Shown here in pieces: positions 17,365-27,166 of a stretch of DNA of 64,000 nucleotides. The notes under the pieces were generated by a model that saw only the letters and a program-made list of their open reading frames with translations, did not search any database and had not been told where the DNA came from. The stretch lies in the NCBI RefSeq assembly GCF_025642975.1, contig NZ_JANZKJ010000001.1, forward strand, positions 1 through 64,000. The letters run 5' to 3'. The DNA comes from Pseudomonas sp. RIT-PI-S (GTDB taxonomy: Bacteria; Pseudomonadota; Gammaproteobacteria; Pseudomonadales; Pseudomonadaceae). Position 1 is the stretch's first letter. Every line of letters begins with the position of its first letter. A program made the position numbers and the translations under genes.

Positions 17365-18453
17365 TCAGCGACGGACCAGCAGGACCCCCGCTTCCATGTG
17401 ATGGGTGTAGGGGAACTGGTCGAACAAGGCGCAGCGGGCGATGCGGTGGCTGCTGTGGAGTTGCTCCAGGTTGATCGTCAGCGTCTCCGGGTTGCAGGAG
17501 ATATACAGGATGTTATCGAAGCGGCGAGCCAGCTCGCAGGTGTCGGGGTCCATCCCGGCGCGGGGCGGATCGACGAACACGGTACCGAAGCGGTAACCGG
17601 GCAGGTCGATACCCTGCAGCCGCCTGAACTCGCGTACACCATTCAACGCCTGGGTCAGCTCCTCGGCGGATAGCCGCACCAGCGCTACGTTATTCACGGC
17701 GTTGTCATCCAGGTTGTGGAGGGCAGCGGCGACGCTGGTTTTACTGATTTCCGTTGCCAGCACCTGGCGTACTCGCGTGGCCAGGGGCAGGGTGAAGTTA
17801 CCGTTGCCGCAATAGAGTTCCAGCAGGTCATCGTCACGCTCGCCGAGGGCCTCGTATGCCCAGTTGAGCATGTGCTGGCACACCTGGCCGTTGGGCTGGG
17901 TGAACGCACCCTCCGGCTGCCGGTAACTGAACGCACGCCCGGCCACCGTCAGCGTTTCGCTGACGTAATCGCGCCCGATCACCAACCGCTGCCCCCGCGA
18001 ACGGCCGATCAGGCTGACCCCAAGAGACGCTGCCAGGGCCTGGGCAGCGGTTTCCCAATGGCTGTCGAGCGGGCGGTGATAGCAAAGGGTGATCAAGGCA
18101 TCACCTGCCAGTGTGGTCAGGAACTCCACCTGGAACAGCTTGTGGCTCAGGGCGTCGTCCGCCTGCCAGGCCGCCTTGAGCAACGGCATCAGCGTGTTGA
18201 TCCGTTCGCTGGCCACCGGGAACTGCTCGATCAAGATAGGCGTGTACTTGTCACCAGGGCTGAACATCGCGTAGTGGCGCAGGCCTTCTTCGCGCCACAG
18301 GCGAAATTCCGCGCGCAGCCGGTAGTGCTCGCGCGGGGACTCGAATACCTGTGGCACGGGCGCCTCGAACGGCGCCAGCAGGGCTTGCAGGCGAGCCACC
18401 TTGGCTGCGAGCTGATCGGCGTAACCCGCCGGATCGAAGCTGATGGAGGTCAT
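17365..18453 (-). CDS. trmA: tRNA (uracil-54-C5)-methyltransferase
   Basis: A 362-residue SAM-dependent enzyme making m5U54 in the T-loop of tRNAs. The SAM motif is [15 protein letters not shown], the catalytic cysteine lies in [10 protein letters not shown], and the general-base Glu lies in [12 protein letters not shown] at the C-terminus. The short length without a TRAM domain or Fe-S cysteines marks it as TrmA rather than RlmC/RlmD. The start overlaps the stop of the upstream permease gene by 4 bases, so the two are co-translated. Confidence 0.96.
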   Translation of the reverse strand: MTSISFDPAGYADQLAAKVARLQALLAPFEAPVPQVFESPREHYRLRAEFRLWREEGLRHYAMFSPGDKYTPILIEQFPVASERINTLMPLLKAAWQADDALSHKLFQVEFLTTLAGDALITLCYHRPLDSHWETAAQALAASLGVSLIGRSRGQRLVIGRDYVSETLTVAGRAFSYRQPEGAFTQPNGQVCQHMLNWAYEALGERDDDLLELYCGNGNFTLPLATRVRQVLATEISKTSVAAALHNLDDNAVNNVALVRLSAEELTQALNGVREFRRLQGIDLPGYRFGTVFVDPPRAGMDPDTCELARRFDNILYISCNPETLTINLEQLHSSHRIARCALFDQFPYTHHMEAGVLLVRR

Positions 18454-19745
18454 GCGTTGAACCAGCCCAGCTTGATCACGAACAGCACGGACAAGATGAT
18501 CAGCGCCGGGTTGAGGTCACGCAGGCGGCCCGAAGCCAGCTTCATGGCGGTCCAGGCGATAAAGCCGAAGGCGATGCCGTTGGCGATCGAGTAGGTCAGC
18601 GGCATGGCCAGGGCGGTCACCACCACGGGCGCGGCTTCGGTGATGTCGTCCCAGTTGATTTCCGCCAGGCCCGAGGTCATCAGCACCGCCACGAACAGCA
18701 GTGCTGGCGCCGTGGCATAGGCTGGCACGCTACCGGCGAGCGGAGCGAAGAACAGCGCCAGGAGGAACAGAACGGCGACCACGATGGCGGTCAGGCCCGT
18801 ACGGCCGCCAGCGCTCACGCCCGCAGCGGACTCGATATAACTGGTGGTGGTGGAGGTGCCCAGCAGCGAACCGGCCATGGCGGCGGTGCTGTCCGCGATC
18901 AGCGCGCGGCCCATCTTCGGCATATGGCCATCCTTGCCCATCAGCCCGGCGCGCTTGGCCACGCCGATCAGTGTGCCGGAGTTGTCGAACAGGTCCACGA
19001 ACAGGAAGGCGAAGATCACGCTCACCAGGCCGATGTTCAGCGCGCCGGCGAGGTCCAGCTGAAGGAAGGTCGGCGCCAGCGACGGCGGCATTGATACCAG
19101 CCCGCCGAAGGGGCTGAAACCAAACCCGATCGACACCACGGTGACAGCCAGAATGCCGATGAGCACGGCGCCGCGCACTTTGCGCGCCTCCAGGGCGACG
19201 ATCAGGATAAAGCCAAGCACCGCCAGGATGGCGCCCGGCTGCTTGAGGTCGCCAAGGCCCACCAGCGTGGCTGGGTTGTCCACCACGATGCCGGCGTTTT
19301 GCAGTGCGATCAGCGCCAGGAACAGGCCAATGCCCGCGGCAATTGCACTGCGCAGTGGCAGCGGGATGCTGTTGACGATCCACTCGCGGATTTTGAAGAT
19401 CGACAGCAGGAAGAAGCACACCGCGGAAATGAACACCGCGCCTAGGGCAACCTGCCAGGTGTGGCCCATGTGCAGGACGACCGTGTAGGTGAAGAAAGCG
19501 TTCAAGCCCATGCCCGGCGCCAGGGCGATAGGGTAGTTGGCGATCAACCCCATTACCGCCGAGCCGATGGCCGCGGCAAGGCAGGTGGCGACGAAGACGG
19601 CGCCTTTGTCCATGCCAGTGCTGCCCAGAATGCTGGGGTTGACGAACAGGATGTAGGCCATGGCCAGGAAGGTAGTAACCCCCGCCAGTACCTCCGTGCG
19701 CACAGTGGTGTTGTGTGCCTTCAACTGAAACAGCCTTTCCAGCAT
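18450..19745 (-). CDS. NCS2 purine permease (AzgA/GhxP-like)
   Basis: A 431-residue inner-membrane transporter of the AzgA branch, which takes up adenine, guanine or hypoxanthine with protons. Typical segments are [34 protein letters not shown] and [22 protein letters not shown]. The start at 19745 ([13 protein letters not shown]) is preferred over a frame opening 75 bases upstream because it is the standard family N-terminus. It overlaps trmA by 4 bases. The exact purine is not determinable. Confidence 0.92.
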   Translation of the reverse strand: MLERLFQLKAHNTTVRTEVLAGVTTFLAMAYILFVNPSILGSTGMDKGAVFVATCLAAAIGSAVMGLIANYPIALAPGMGLNAFFTYTVVLHMGHTWQVALGAVFISAVCFFLLSIFKIREWIVNSIPLPLRSAIAAGIGLFLALIALQNAGIVVDNPATLVGLGDLKQPGAILAVLGFILIVALEARKVRGAVLIGILAVTVVSIGFGFSPFGGLVSMPPSLAPTFLQLDLAGALNIGLVSVIFAFLFVDLFDNSGTLIGVAKRAGLMGKDGHMPKMGRALIADSTAAMAGSLLGTSTTTSYIESAAGVSAGGRTGLTAIVVAVLFLLALFFAPLAGSVPAYATAPALLFVAVLMTSGLAEINWDDITEAAPVVVTALAMPLTYSIANGIAFGFIAWTAMKLASGRLRDLNPALIILSVLFVIKLGWFNA

Positions 19746-20022
19746 GCCCGCTCCCCGGGGCGCCCAGTGGCGCCTGAATGATGACCTATCAGCAAAGCAC
19801 AGCTTTGCAAACAGGCCCAAAAAAGCCGCGCATCATACCAGTGAGCGGTGCCTGGGTGAATGCGCCGCTTACCGTCCGGTGGCCCGTGCCTAGCCCCGTA
19901 CCCAACCGTTGGTCGACTTGCTTGATACATTTCGTTGAGAGCGATGACCTAGAGCAAGATGGCAATGAACACGACAGGTTATTGGCTAACGCCCTGCCGT
20001 TATTTTTGATTAAGGTTTTTCG

Positions 20023-20355
20023 ATGACAGCTGCCGCCCTTCCAACCACGGTCTTGGAAGTGTCCACGACTGTGCTTTATCCAGGCGCCGATGGGTCAATC
20101 AGCTATGGCCAGTTGCCCATCCCGCTGGCCGGTGTCGTTCCCTGCCAGCTACGCTTTGCCGATGGTGTGTGCGCCAGCGGCTCGTTGCTGGCCGTGGAGG
20201 AAAACGGCTGGCTTCTGCTCGTGCATGGCTATACCACCGCCCAAGGGCGCCCGGTCGCCTCGCGAGGCTGGGCACTGGAGCAGCCGGCAGATGAGCCTGG
20301 CCGGCGCTTTCGCATACGGTCCATGGTGCCAGCCGGCCCGGTTGCAGTGAGCTAG
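20023..20355 (+). CDS. Hypothetical protein upstream of a molybdenum hydroxylase
   Basis: A 110-residue protein I do not recognise. It has no signal peptide, membrane segment or cysteine cluster typical of a cofactor protein (Cys only at about 40 and 49). Beta-rich patterns (GWLLLVHGYTT, GRRFRIRSMVPAG) suggest a small beta fold. The start has an AAGG ribosome site. It lies 110 bases before the Fe-S subunit gene in the same direction, so it may be in the operon. Preceding 19746-20022 holds only the divergent promoter region, with no clear motifs. Confidence 0.6.
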   Translation: MTAAALPTTVLEVSTTVLYPGADGSISYGQLPIPLAGVVPCQLRFADGVCASGSLLAVEENGWLLLVHGYTTAQGRPVASRGWALEQPADEPGRRFRIRSMVPAGPVAVS

Positions 20356-20465
20356 CGAGCGCTGGCGCCAACGCTGCCCGGCTGAACGAACCCGTGCCGG
20401 GGAAAGTCGTAAATCGGAGAGACGCAGGCGCCCAGACTTGCGCGAACGACCGTGAGGCTTCCCCC

Positions 20466-20984
20466 ATGAGTGCTCTTTCCAACCGCACTGGCGTGGAGTG
20501 CTACGCCAGCCATTCGATACAGTTCACCCTCAACGGCCAGCAACAGGCGCTTGACGTATTGCCCTGGACGACCCTGCTCGACTTGCTGCGCGAACGGCTT
20601 GACCTGATCGGCAGCAAAAAGGGCTGCGACCATGGCCAATGCGGGGCTTGCACCGTGCTAGTCAACGGCAAGCGGGTGAACGCCTGCCTGACCCTGGCCG
20701 TCATGTGCGACGGGGCCACGCTGACCACGGTTGAGGGGCTGGCCAGCGGCGATGCCTTGCACCCCCTGCAAGCGGCCTTCATCAAACACGACGCCTTCCA
20801 GTGTGGGTACTGCACGCCGGGGCAACTCTGCTCGGCGGTAGGGCTGTTGGCGGAGGGGCAGATCGGTTCGGCGGATGACATTCGCGAGCGAATGAGCGGC
20901 AACCTCTGCCGCTGCGGGGCCTACGGCAACATTGTCGCGGCCATCGAAGAAGTCATTCAGGCGCCCGGGGAGGCCACCCCATGA
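20466..20984 (+). CDS. Molybdenum hydroxylase [2Fe-2S] subunit (PaoA-like)
   Basis: A 172-residue electron-transfer subunit of a xanthine oxidase-family enzyme. The plant-type [2Fe-2S] motif is KKGCDHGQCGACTVLVNG...NACLTL, and the second helical cluster site is QCGYCTPGQ...MSGNLCRCGAYGNI. Unlike E. coli PaoA there is no twin-arginine signal, so the complex looks cytoplasmic. The start at 20466 is chosen over one 72 bases upstream on domain grounds. Its stop overlaps the FAD-subunit start (ATGA), showing coupling. Confidence 0.92.
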   Translation: MSALSNRTGVECYASHSIQFTLNGQQQALDVLPWTTLLDLLRERLDLIGSKKGCDHGQCGACTVLVNGKRVNACLTLAVMCDGATLTTVEGLASGDALHPLQAAFIKHDAFQCGYCTPGQLCSAVGLLAEGQIGSADDIRERMSGNLCRCGAYGNIVAAIEEVIQAPGEATP

Positions 20985-21970
20985 ACCCGTTCAATTACGC
21001 TCGCGCCAGCGACGTCAATGAAGCCTTGGCGCTATACCGGCCTGGTAGCCGGTTTATCGCCGGCGGCACCAACCTGCTGGACCTGATGAAAGAAAACCTC
21101 GTTCAGCCCGAGCGGCTGATCGACATCACCCGGCTGCCGTTGCATGAAATCACCCTGCAAGGCAACGACAGGGTGCGTATCGGTGCGTTGGTCAGCAATG
21201 CCGACCTTGCCCAGAACCCGTTGATCCAGGCGCGTTATCCCTTGCTCAGCCAAGCCATCCTCGCAGGCGCGTCCCCGCAGCTGCGCAACATGGCGACCAC
21301 TGGCGGCAACCTGTTGCAGCGCACCCGCTGTTACTACTTCTACGACGCCGGCGTGCCCTGCAATAAACGCCAGCCCGGCAGTGGCTGCCCGGCGCGCACT
21401 GGGCTGAACCGCATTCATGCGATTTTCGGGGCCAGCGAGCAGTGTGTGGCCACGCACCCGAGCGACATGTGCGTGGCATTGGCCGCACTGGGGGCCAGCA
21501 TAGAGGTGCAGGGGCAGGCGGGTTCGCGGGTGATCGACTTTGCCGACTTCCATCGCTTGCCCGAAGACCATCCAGAGCGGGACAACCAATTGGCCGATGA
21601 TGAGCTGATCGTGGCCGTGGAGCTACCCGCGGAGGGCTTCGCCGCCCATAGCCATTACCTGAAAGTCAGGGACCGGGCGTCCTATGCGTTCGCACTGGTG
21701 TCCGTGGCGGCCGCCCTGCGGCTCGATGGGGATGTGATCCGTGAAGCGCGCTTGGCCCTTGGCGGCGTTGCCCACAAGCCATGGCGCAACCAGGCGGTAG
21801 AGGCGGCGCTGATTGGCCAGCCGGTGAGCCATGAAACCTTCACCGCTGCCGCCGAGGCGCTGGTCAAGGATGCGCAACCGCTGGCGGGCAATGCGTTCAA
21901 GGTCAAGCTGGCGCGGCGAGCCATCGTTCGCGCCCTCGATGAAGCCGCGTTGGGAGGGCCACGGGCATGA
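20981..21970 (+). CDS. Molybdenum hydroxylase FAD subunit with extra Fe-S insertion (PaoB-like)
   Basis: A 329-residue FAD-binding subunit (CO dehydrogenase flavoprotein fold). FAD loops are seen at FIAGGTNLLDLMKENL and ATTGGNLLQRTRCYYFYD. After these is a cysteine-containing insertion (CNKRQPGSGCPARTG to EQCVATHPSDM) like that of E. coli PaoB, which carries an additional [4Fe-4S] cluster. This points to the periplasmic aldehyde oxidoreductase PaoABC branch rather than xanthine dehydrogenase. 4-base overlaps link it to both neighbours. Confidence 0.92.
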   Translation: MNPFNYARASDVNEALALYRPGSRFIAGGTNLLDLMKENLVQPERLIDITRLPLHEITLQGNDRVRIGALVSNADLAQNPLIQARYPLLSQAILAGASPQLRNMATTGGNLLQRTRCYYFYDAGVPCNKRQPGSGCPARTGLNRIHAIFGASEQCVATHPSDMCVALAALGASIEVQGQAGSRVIDFADFHRLPEDHPERDNQLADDELIVAVELPAEGFAAHSHYLKVRDRASYAFALVSVAAALRLDGDVIREARLALGGVAHKPWRNQAVEAALIGQPVSHETFTAAAEALVKDAQPLAGNAFKVKLARRAIVRALDEAALGGPRA

Positions 21971-24174
21971 GCATGTTAGGTAAACCCATGGACCGTGTGG
22001 ACGGTGTGTTGAAGGTTACCGGCCGTGCCCGTTATGCCGGCGAGTATCCCGAAGAGGGGCTGCTGTACGGCAGCGTGGTGTCCAGCACCATCGCCTCGGG
22101 CCGCGTGCTGCGCATCGACGCTAGCGCCGCCCTGGCCTTGCCGGGTGTGGTCGAGGTCATCGACCATGGCAACCGGCCGCCCATGGCCGGCGACGATGAG
22201 CAGTATTCGGATGAAGATGCCGCGGACGGCAAGCCCTTCCGCCCCCTTTACAATGATCGCGTGCTCTATAACGGCCAGCCCCTGGCATTGGTGGTCGCTG
22301 AAAACCTGGAGCTGGCACGGCATGCTGGCTCCCTGGTGCGCATCGAATATGTGGAGCATCCCTGGAGTTCGGACCTACGTGCCGAACTGGGCAACGCTGA
22401 ACCAGCACCGGCCGAGTTGCCGGAGCCCCGGGGCGACTTCGATGCGGCCTACGCGGCGGCGGCTTATCAGGTCCACGCTACCTACGAGACCCCTGCCGAG
22501 CACCACAACCCCATGGAGCCGCACGCCAGCACGGTGTTCTACAAGGCCGACGGCAGCCTTGAGGTGCACGACAAAACCCAGGGCACGCAGAACTGCCAGA
22601 CCTACCTGTGCCAGACGCTAGGGCTGGAGAAAGAAAAGGTGCGGGTGCTGGCCGCCTTTGTCGGCGGCGCTTTCGGGTCTGGCCTGCGCCCGCAGTACCA
22701 GCTGCCGCTGGCCGCCATGGCCGCGCTCAAGCTGCGCCGCTCGGTCCGGGTTACCTTGACCCGGCAGCAAATGTTCACCTTCGGCTACCGCCCACGGACC
22801 GTGCAGCACTTGCGCCTGGCCAGCGATGCTGGCGGCAAGCTGGTGGCAGTGGCGCATCACGCCATCGGGCAAACCTCGCGCTTCGAGAAATTCACTGAAC
22901 ATGTGGTGGAGTGGAGCGGCATGCTTTACCACTGCGACAACGTAAAGCTCAGCTATGACCTGGTTCCGGTGGACCTCTATACGCCGCTGGATATGCGCGC
23001 CCCCGGCGCGGCCCTAGGCCTGATCGGGCTTGAGTGCGCGATGGACGAGCTCGCCGAGCAGGTAAAAATGGACCCGGTCACCTTCCGCGAGCTGAATTTC
23101 TCCGACCATAACCAGAACGAAGGCAAGCCTTACTCAAGCAAGGCGTTGATCGCTTGCTACAGCGAAGGAAAGGCCCGCTTCAATTGGGCCCGGCGCAAGG
23201 CCGAACCACGTAGCCTGCGCAATGGCCGCAAGCTGGTTGGGCTGGGCATGGCGGGCGGGGTGTGGGAGGCCATGCAAATGCCGGCCAGCGCCAAGGCAAG
23301 CCTGGGCAAGGACGGCACGCTCACGGTTAGCACGGCGACCACGGACATTGGCACCGGCACCTATACCGCGCTGACCCAGATCGCTGCCCAGGCCGCAGGC
23401 ATGCCGCCGGAGCGCATCACCATCAAGTTGGGTGATTCTTCATTGCCCAAAGCACCGCTGCAGGGTGGGTCGTTCACCATTTCTTCGGTGGGCACGGCCG
23501 TGCAGCAAGCCTGCGAAGCGTTGCACAAGCAACTGCTGACCGCTGCCGCCAGTATCGACCCGGACTTCGCCACCGTGACCCTGGAGCGCGTGCGCTTTAC
23601 CGAAAGCGCGCTGGTGTGGGGTGACAAGCAGCTGTCGTTCACCGATCTGGTCCATGCCAGCGCGGTGGAGGCCATCGAGGTGCAGGTAGACGCCCAGCCA
23701 GACAAAAAACGCGAGCAGTTTTCGACCGCTACGCATTCGGCGGTGTTCGCCGAGGTGGAGGTCGACGAAGACCTTGGCACCGTGCACGTTACCCGGGTGG
23801 TCAGCACCGTCGCGGCCGGCAAGGTGGTCAACCCAAAGACCGCTCACAGCCAGATCCTCGGTGGCGTGGTGTGGGGCATCGGCATGGCCCTGCATGAAGA
23901 GACCCTGACCGACCACGCCTTCGGCCGGCACATGAACCATAACCTTGCGGAGTATCACATCCCTGTACAGGCCGATATCGGGCAGATTGACGTGGTGTTC
24001 GTGGACGAAGAAGACACCGTCGTCAATGCCCTGGGCTCAAAAGGGGTAGGGGAGATTGGTTTAGTGGGCGTGGCCGCGGCCGTGGCCAATGCGATCTACA
24101 ACGCCACAGGCAAGCGAGTGCGGGATTTCCCCATCACCCTGGACAAACTCCTCGATGGCCCCGCTCACCTGTAG
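21967..24174 (+). CDS. Molybdenum hydroxylase catalytic subunit (PaoC-like)
   Basis: The 735-residue molybdopterin-cytosine-dinucleotide subunit, which hydroxylates an aldehyde or heterocycle using water. The Mo-site loops are FVGGAFGSGLRPQYQ and the C-terminal GSKGVGEIGLVGVAAAVANA, where the Glu is the base in this family. Length matches PaoC (732). No XdhC/PaoD-type maturation gene is in the operon; it must be supplied elsewhere. Substrate is unknown; broad aldehydes are most likely by PaoC similarity. Confidence 0.92.
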   Translation: MSMLGKPMDRVDGVLKVTGRARYAGEYPEEGLLYGSVVSSTIASGRVLRIDASAALALPGVVEVIDHGNRPPMAGDDEQYSDEDAADGKPFRPLYNDRVLYNGQPLALVVAENLELARHAGSLVRIEYVEHPWSSDLRAELGNAEPAPAELPEPRGDFDAAYAAAAYQVHATYETPAEHHNPMEPHASTVFYKADGSLEVHDKTQGTQNCQTYLCQTLGLEKEKVRVLAAFVGGAFGSGLRPQYQLPLAAMAALKLRRSVRVTLTRQQMFTFGYRPRTVQHLRLASDAGGKLVAVAHHAIGQTSRFEKFTEHVVEWSGMLYHCDNVKLSYDLVPVDLYTPLDMRAPGAALGLIGLECAMDELAEQVKMDPVTFRELNFSDHNQNEGKPYSSKALIACYSEGKARFNWARRKAEPRSLRNGRKLVGLGMAGGVWEAMQMPASAKASLGKDGTLTVSTATTDIGTGTYTALTQIAAQAAGMPPERITIKLGDSSLPKAPLQGGSFTISSVGTAVQQACEALHKQLLTAAASIDPDFATVTLERVRFTESALVWGDKQLSFTDLVHASAVEAIEVQVDAQPDKKREQFSTATHSAVFAEVEVDEDLGTVHVTRVVSTVAAGKVVNPKTAHSQILGGVVWGIGMALHEETLTDHAFGRHMNHNLAEYHIPVQADIGQIDVVFVDEEDTVVNALGSKGVGEIGLVGVAAAVANAIYNATGKRVRDFPITLDKLLDGPAHL

Positions 24175-24235
24175 GCAGTTCAATGGGTGAGCCCAAGCCG
24201 GTGGTGCGGCCTGGCCCGTGGGAATGGGCGGAGGC

Positions 24236-24283
24236 CGCGAACAGGGCTGCGCCGGGCTTGCAGGCCGGCGCCAGTGCCTACAG
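24236..24283. repeat. REP element
   Basis: In the minus sense CTGTAGGCACTGGCGCCGGC followed by CTGCAAGCCC and GTTCGCGGCC: a REP between the convergent molybdenum hydroxylase and MFS genes. Confidence 0.6.
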
Positions 24284-25507
24284 TTCCGCCGGGGCCTGCA
24301 TGTGGTCCCGGTTGGCCAGGCTGGGGAAGAGCTTCATCCATGCCCCGGTCACCAGCAGGGTACCGACGCCGCCAATCACCACCGCAGGGACGGTCCCGAA
24401 CCAGTGAGCCGTCAACCCGGACTCGAACTCGCCCAGTTGATTGGACGCCCCGATAAACAGGCCATTGACCGCGCTGACCCGCCCGCGCATTTCGTCTGGG
24501 GTTTCCAGTTGCACGAAGGCACCGCGGATAACCATGCTGATCATGTCCGCCGCGCCCAGCACCGCCAGGGTTGCCAGCGAGAACCAGAACGAGGTGGAAA
24601 GGCCGAAGGCAATAGTAGCCACGCCGAAAATACCTACCCCGGCGAACATGGTGCGGCCTACCCGGCGCTCGATGGGAAAACGCGACAGCCAGAACGACAT
24701 CAACAGCGCGCCCACGGCCGGCGCAGAGCGAAGCAGGCCCAGGCCCCAGGGGCCGGTGAGCAGGATGTCGCGGGCGAACACTGGCAGCAGCGCGGTAGCA
24801 CCGCCGAGCAGCACCGCGAACAGGTCCAGGGAAATAGCGCCGAGGATATCGGAGCGGCTGCGGATAAACCGTATCCCGGCCAGCAACGAGTGCAGCGTCG
24901 CTCGCCCGGTGGGCAATGGCGCCTCGCGCTTGGGCAGGCTGAGCATCAGGCTCAGCGCTAGTAGATAAAGAACGACCGTAGGCCCATATACCCAGACGCT
25001 GCCGAACGCATAAAGGAAGCCACCCAATGCCGGGGCGACGATAGTCGCGGTTTGCATCGCCGACGCCGAGGCGGCCACCGCCCGCGGGAACAGCCCGGCC
25101 GGCACGATGTTGGGCAGCAGTGCCTGAGTGGTCGGCATTTCGAACGAACGGGCGGCGCCCAGGCAGAAGGCGAGCACGAAGATCATCTCGCGGCTGACGC
25201 TGTCCGTGCTGCTGCCCACCACCAGGGCCAGCGCGACGATGGCCTGGAGGGTCTGGCAGATGGCGGCGACCTTGCGCCGATCGTAACGGTCAGCCACATG
25301 CCCGGTGTGCAGCATGAACAACACCCGGGGCGCGAACTCAACCAAACCCACCAACCCGAGGTCCAGCACGCTGCCGGTAAGCTGATACAGATGCCAGCCA
25401 ATGGCCACGGTGAGCATTTGAAAGCCACTGGCCGTACAGACCCGCGCCAGCCAGAAGGCGAGGAAGGGACGGTGGTGTCGCAACAGCCGAGGAGCTTCGG
25501 TAGCCAT
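24278..25507 (-). CDS. MFS transporter (EntS/MFS_3-like exporter)
   Basis: A 409-residue 12-helix transporter. FLAFWLARVCTASGFQMLTVAIGWHLYQL is a typical first helix of the MFS_3/EntS branch (quoted in part: ASGFQMLTVAIGWHLYQL), and the loop motif HVADRYDRRKV follows helix 2. The branch includes siderophore exporters, but no siderophore genes are nearby. The open frame extends 129 bases upstream; the start at 25507 (MATEAPRLLRHHRPF) is taken as the family-like N-terminus. An ATG at 25558 is an alternative. Function is not inferable beyond export. Confidence 0.82.
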   Translation of the reverse strand: MATEAPRLLRHHRPFLAFWLARVCTASGFQMLTVAIGWHLYQLTGSVLDLGLVGLVEFAPRVLFMLHTGHVADRYDRRKVAAICQTLQAIVALALVVGSSTDSVSREMIFVLAFCLGAARSFEMPTTQALLPNIVPAGLFPRAVAASASAMQTATIVAPALGGFLYAFGSVWVYGPTVVLYLLALSLMLSLPKREAPLPTGRATLHSLLAGIRFIRSRSDILGAISLDLFAVLLGGATALLPVFARDILLTGPWGLGLLRSAPAVGALLMSFWLSRFPIERRVGRTMFAGVGIFGVATIAFGLSTSFWFSLATLAVLGAADMISMVIRGAFVQLETPDEMRGRVSAVNGLFIGASNQLGEFESGLTAHWFGTVPAVVIGGVGTLLVTGAWMKLFPSLANRDHMQAPAEL

Positions 25508-25680
25508 AAAAGGGCGTGAGCCTCTAGGAACAAAAGGGCCCCGAAGACTATCACTCATCTGTAACAAAAAGTGGCATCGCTTGCATGAAACCTGCCGCTT
25601 ACCAGGGGTGGGGCAATCGGTCACGCGGCGTTGCACCGCAGCGTCTGGCCGTGGGAACGGGGCTACGCTAATGCAGGTCG

Positions 25681-25694
25681 TTGATGTGGATCAA
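25681..25694. promoter_or_regulatory. Perfect ANR/FNR box before cioA
   Basis: TTGATGTGGATCAA matches the ANR consensus TTGAT-N4-ATCAA in full. It is 36 bases before the cioA ATG. In P. aeruginosa ANR represses cioAB at low oxygen, and the close position fits repression. Confidence 0.82.
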
Positions 25695-25729
25695 TGCTGA
25701 GTTCCTTGTAGCCTGCCAGAGGAAAACCT

Positions 25730-27160
25730 ATGTTCGGTTCAGAGGCGCTAGACCTCGCCCGTATCCAGTTTGCTTTTACCGTGTCGTTTCACATCCTGTT
25801 TCCTGCCATCACCATTGGGCTTGCCAGCTATCTGGCAGTGCTCGAAGGCTTGTGGCTCAAAACGAATAACGGGGTCTATCGAGAGCTCTACCACTTCTGG
25901 TCGAAGATCTTCGCCGTCAATTTCGGCATGGGCGTGGTGTCCGGCCTGGTGATGGCCTACCAGTTCGGGACTAACTGGAGCCGCTTCTCGGACTTCGCCG
26001 GCGCCATCACGGGGCCGTTGCTCACCTACGAAGTACTCACCGCATTCTTCCTCGAAGCGGGCTTTCTGGGTGTGATGCTCTTTGGCTGGAACCGTGTAGG
26101 CCGTGGCTTGCATTTTTTCGCCACGGTCATGGTTGCCATCGGCACCTTGATTTCCACCTTCTGGATTCTCGCCTCCAACAGCTGGATGCAAACACCGCAG
26201 GGCTACCAGATCGTCGACGGCCGGGTGATCCCGGTGGACTGGCTTGCGGTGATCTTCAACCCCTCCTTCCCCTACCGGCTAGCGCACATGGCCACCGCCG
26301 CGTTCGTGGCCACTGCGTTCTTCGTTGGCGCATCCGCCGCCTGGCATTTGCTGCGCGGGCGCAACAACCCAGCGGTGCGCACAATGTTTTCGATGGCCAT
26401 GTGGATGGCCTTGGTGGTTGCCCCGGTCCAGGCTCTGCTGGGCGACATGCACGGGCTCAACACGCTCGAACACCAGCCGGCGAAGATCGCCGCCATCGAG
26501 GGCCACTGGGAAAACACCAACGATGAGCCCACGCCGCTGATCCTCTTCGGCTGGCCCGACATGCAGGCAGAAAAAACCCGTTTCGCCGTAGAGGTGCCTT
26601 ATCTAGGCAGCCTGATCCTCACCCACAGCCTGGACCGGCAAATCCCTGCGCTCAAAAGCTTCCCGCCCGAGGACCGGCCCAACTCCACCATCGTGTTCTG
26701 GTCGTTCCGCGTCATGGCCGGCCTGGGCATGTTGATGATTGCGGTGGGGCTGTGGAGCCTGTGGCTGCGCTGGCGCGGCGGGCTCTATGACTCACGGCTG
26801 TTCCACCGGGTGACGCTGTTGATGGGGCCTTCCGGGCTGATCGCACTGCTCGCCGGCTGGTTCACCACCGAGATCGGCCGGCAGCCTTGGGTGGTGTATG
26901 GGCTGATGCGCACCGCCAACGCCAGTTCCAACCATGACGTGGGCCAGATGAGCTTCACCCTGGCGCTGTTCGTACTGGTGTATTTCGCGGTGTTCGGCGT
27001 GGGCTTCGGCTACATGATGCGCCTGGTGCGCAAAGGCCCCGCCATCAGCGAGCCGCATAGCCATGGCGGCCCTGGGCAGAAGCGCACACCGGCGCGGCCG
27101 TTGTCCGCCGCCCACGACGAAACCCCCGAAGATCACCACGCCACGCCGAGCGAGAGGTAA
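25730..27160 (+). CDS. cioA: Cyanide-insensitive (bd-type) ubiquinol oxidase subunit I
   Basis: The 476-residue subunit carrying the quinol site and hemes. Histidine ligands are near residue 21 (FTVSFHILFP) and in YRLAHMATAA, and the conserved GRQPW lies in TEIGRQPWVVYG. The length and short Q-loop are those of CIO oxidases rather than E. coli CydA (522). These enzymes reduce oxygen to water, resist cyanide and pump no protons. cioB follows 6 bases downstream. AGGAAAACCT precedes the ATG. The ANR box upstream indicates oxygen control. Confidence 0.97.
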   Translation: MFGSEALDLARIQFAFTVSFHILFPAITIGLASYLAVLEGLWLKTNNGVYRELYHFWSKIFAVNFGMGVVSGLVMAYQFGTNWSRFSDFAGAITGPLLTYEVLTAFFLEAGFLGVMLFGWNRVGRGLHFFATVMVAIGTLISTFWILASNSWMQTPQGYQIVDGRVIPVDWLAVIFNPSFPYRLAHMATAAFVATAFFVGASAAWHLLRGRNNPAVRTMFSMAMWMALVVAPVQALLGDMHGLNTLEHQPAKIAAIEGHWENTNDEPTPLILFGWPDMQAEKTRFAVEVPYLGSLILTHSLDRQIPALKSFPPEDRPNSTIVFWSFRVMAGLGMLMIAVGLWSLWLRWRGGLYDSRLFHRVTLLMGPSGLIALLAGWFTTEIGRQPWVVYGLMRTANASSNHDVGQMSFTLALFVLVYFAVFGVGFGYMMRLVRKGPAISEPHSHGGPGQKRTPARPLSAAHDETPEDHHATPSER

Positions 27161-27166
27161 GCACCC

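Noticed and set aside
25558..25636. Longer N-terminus for the MFS exporter at 24278-25507
   Set aside because: The extra residues are not membrane-like and have no ribosome site; the shorter start fits the family.
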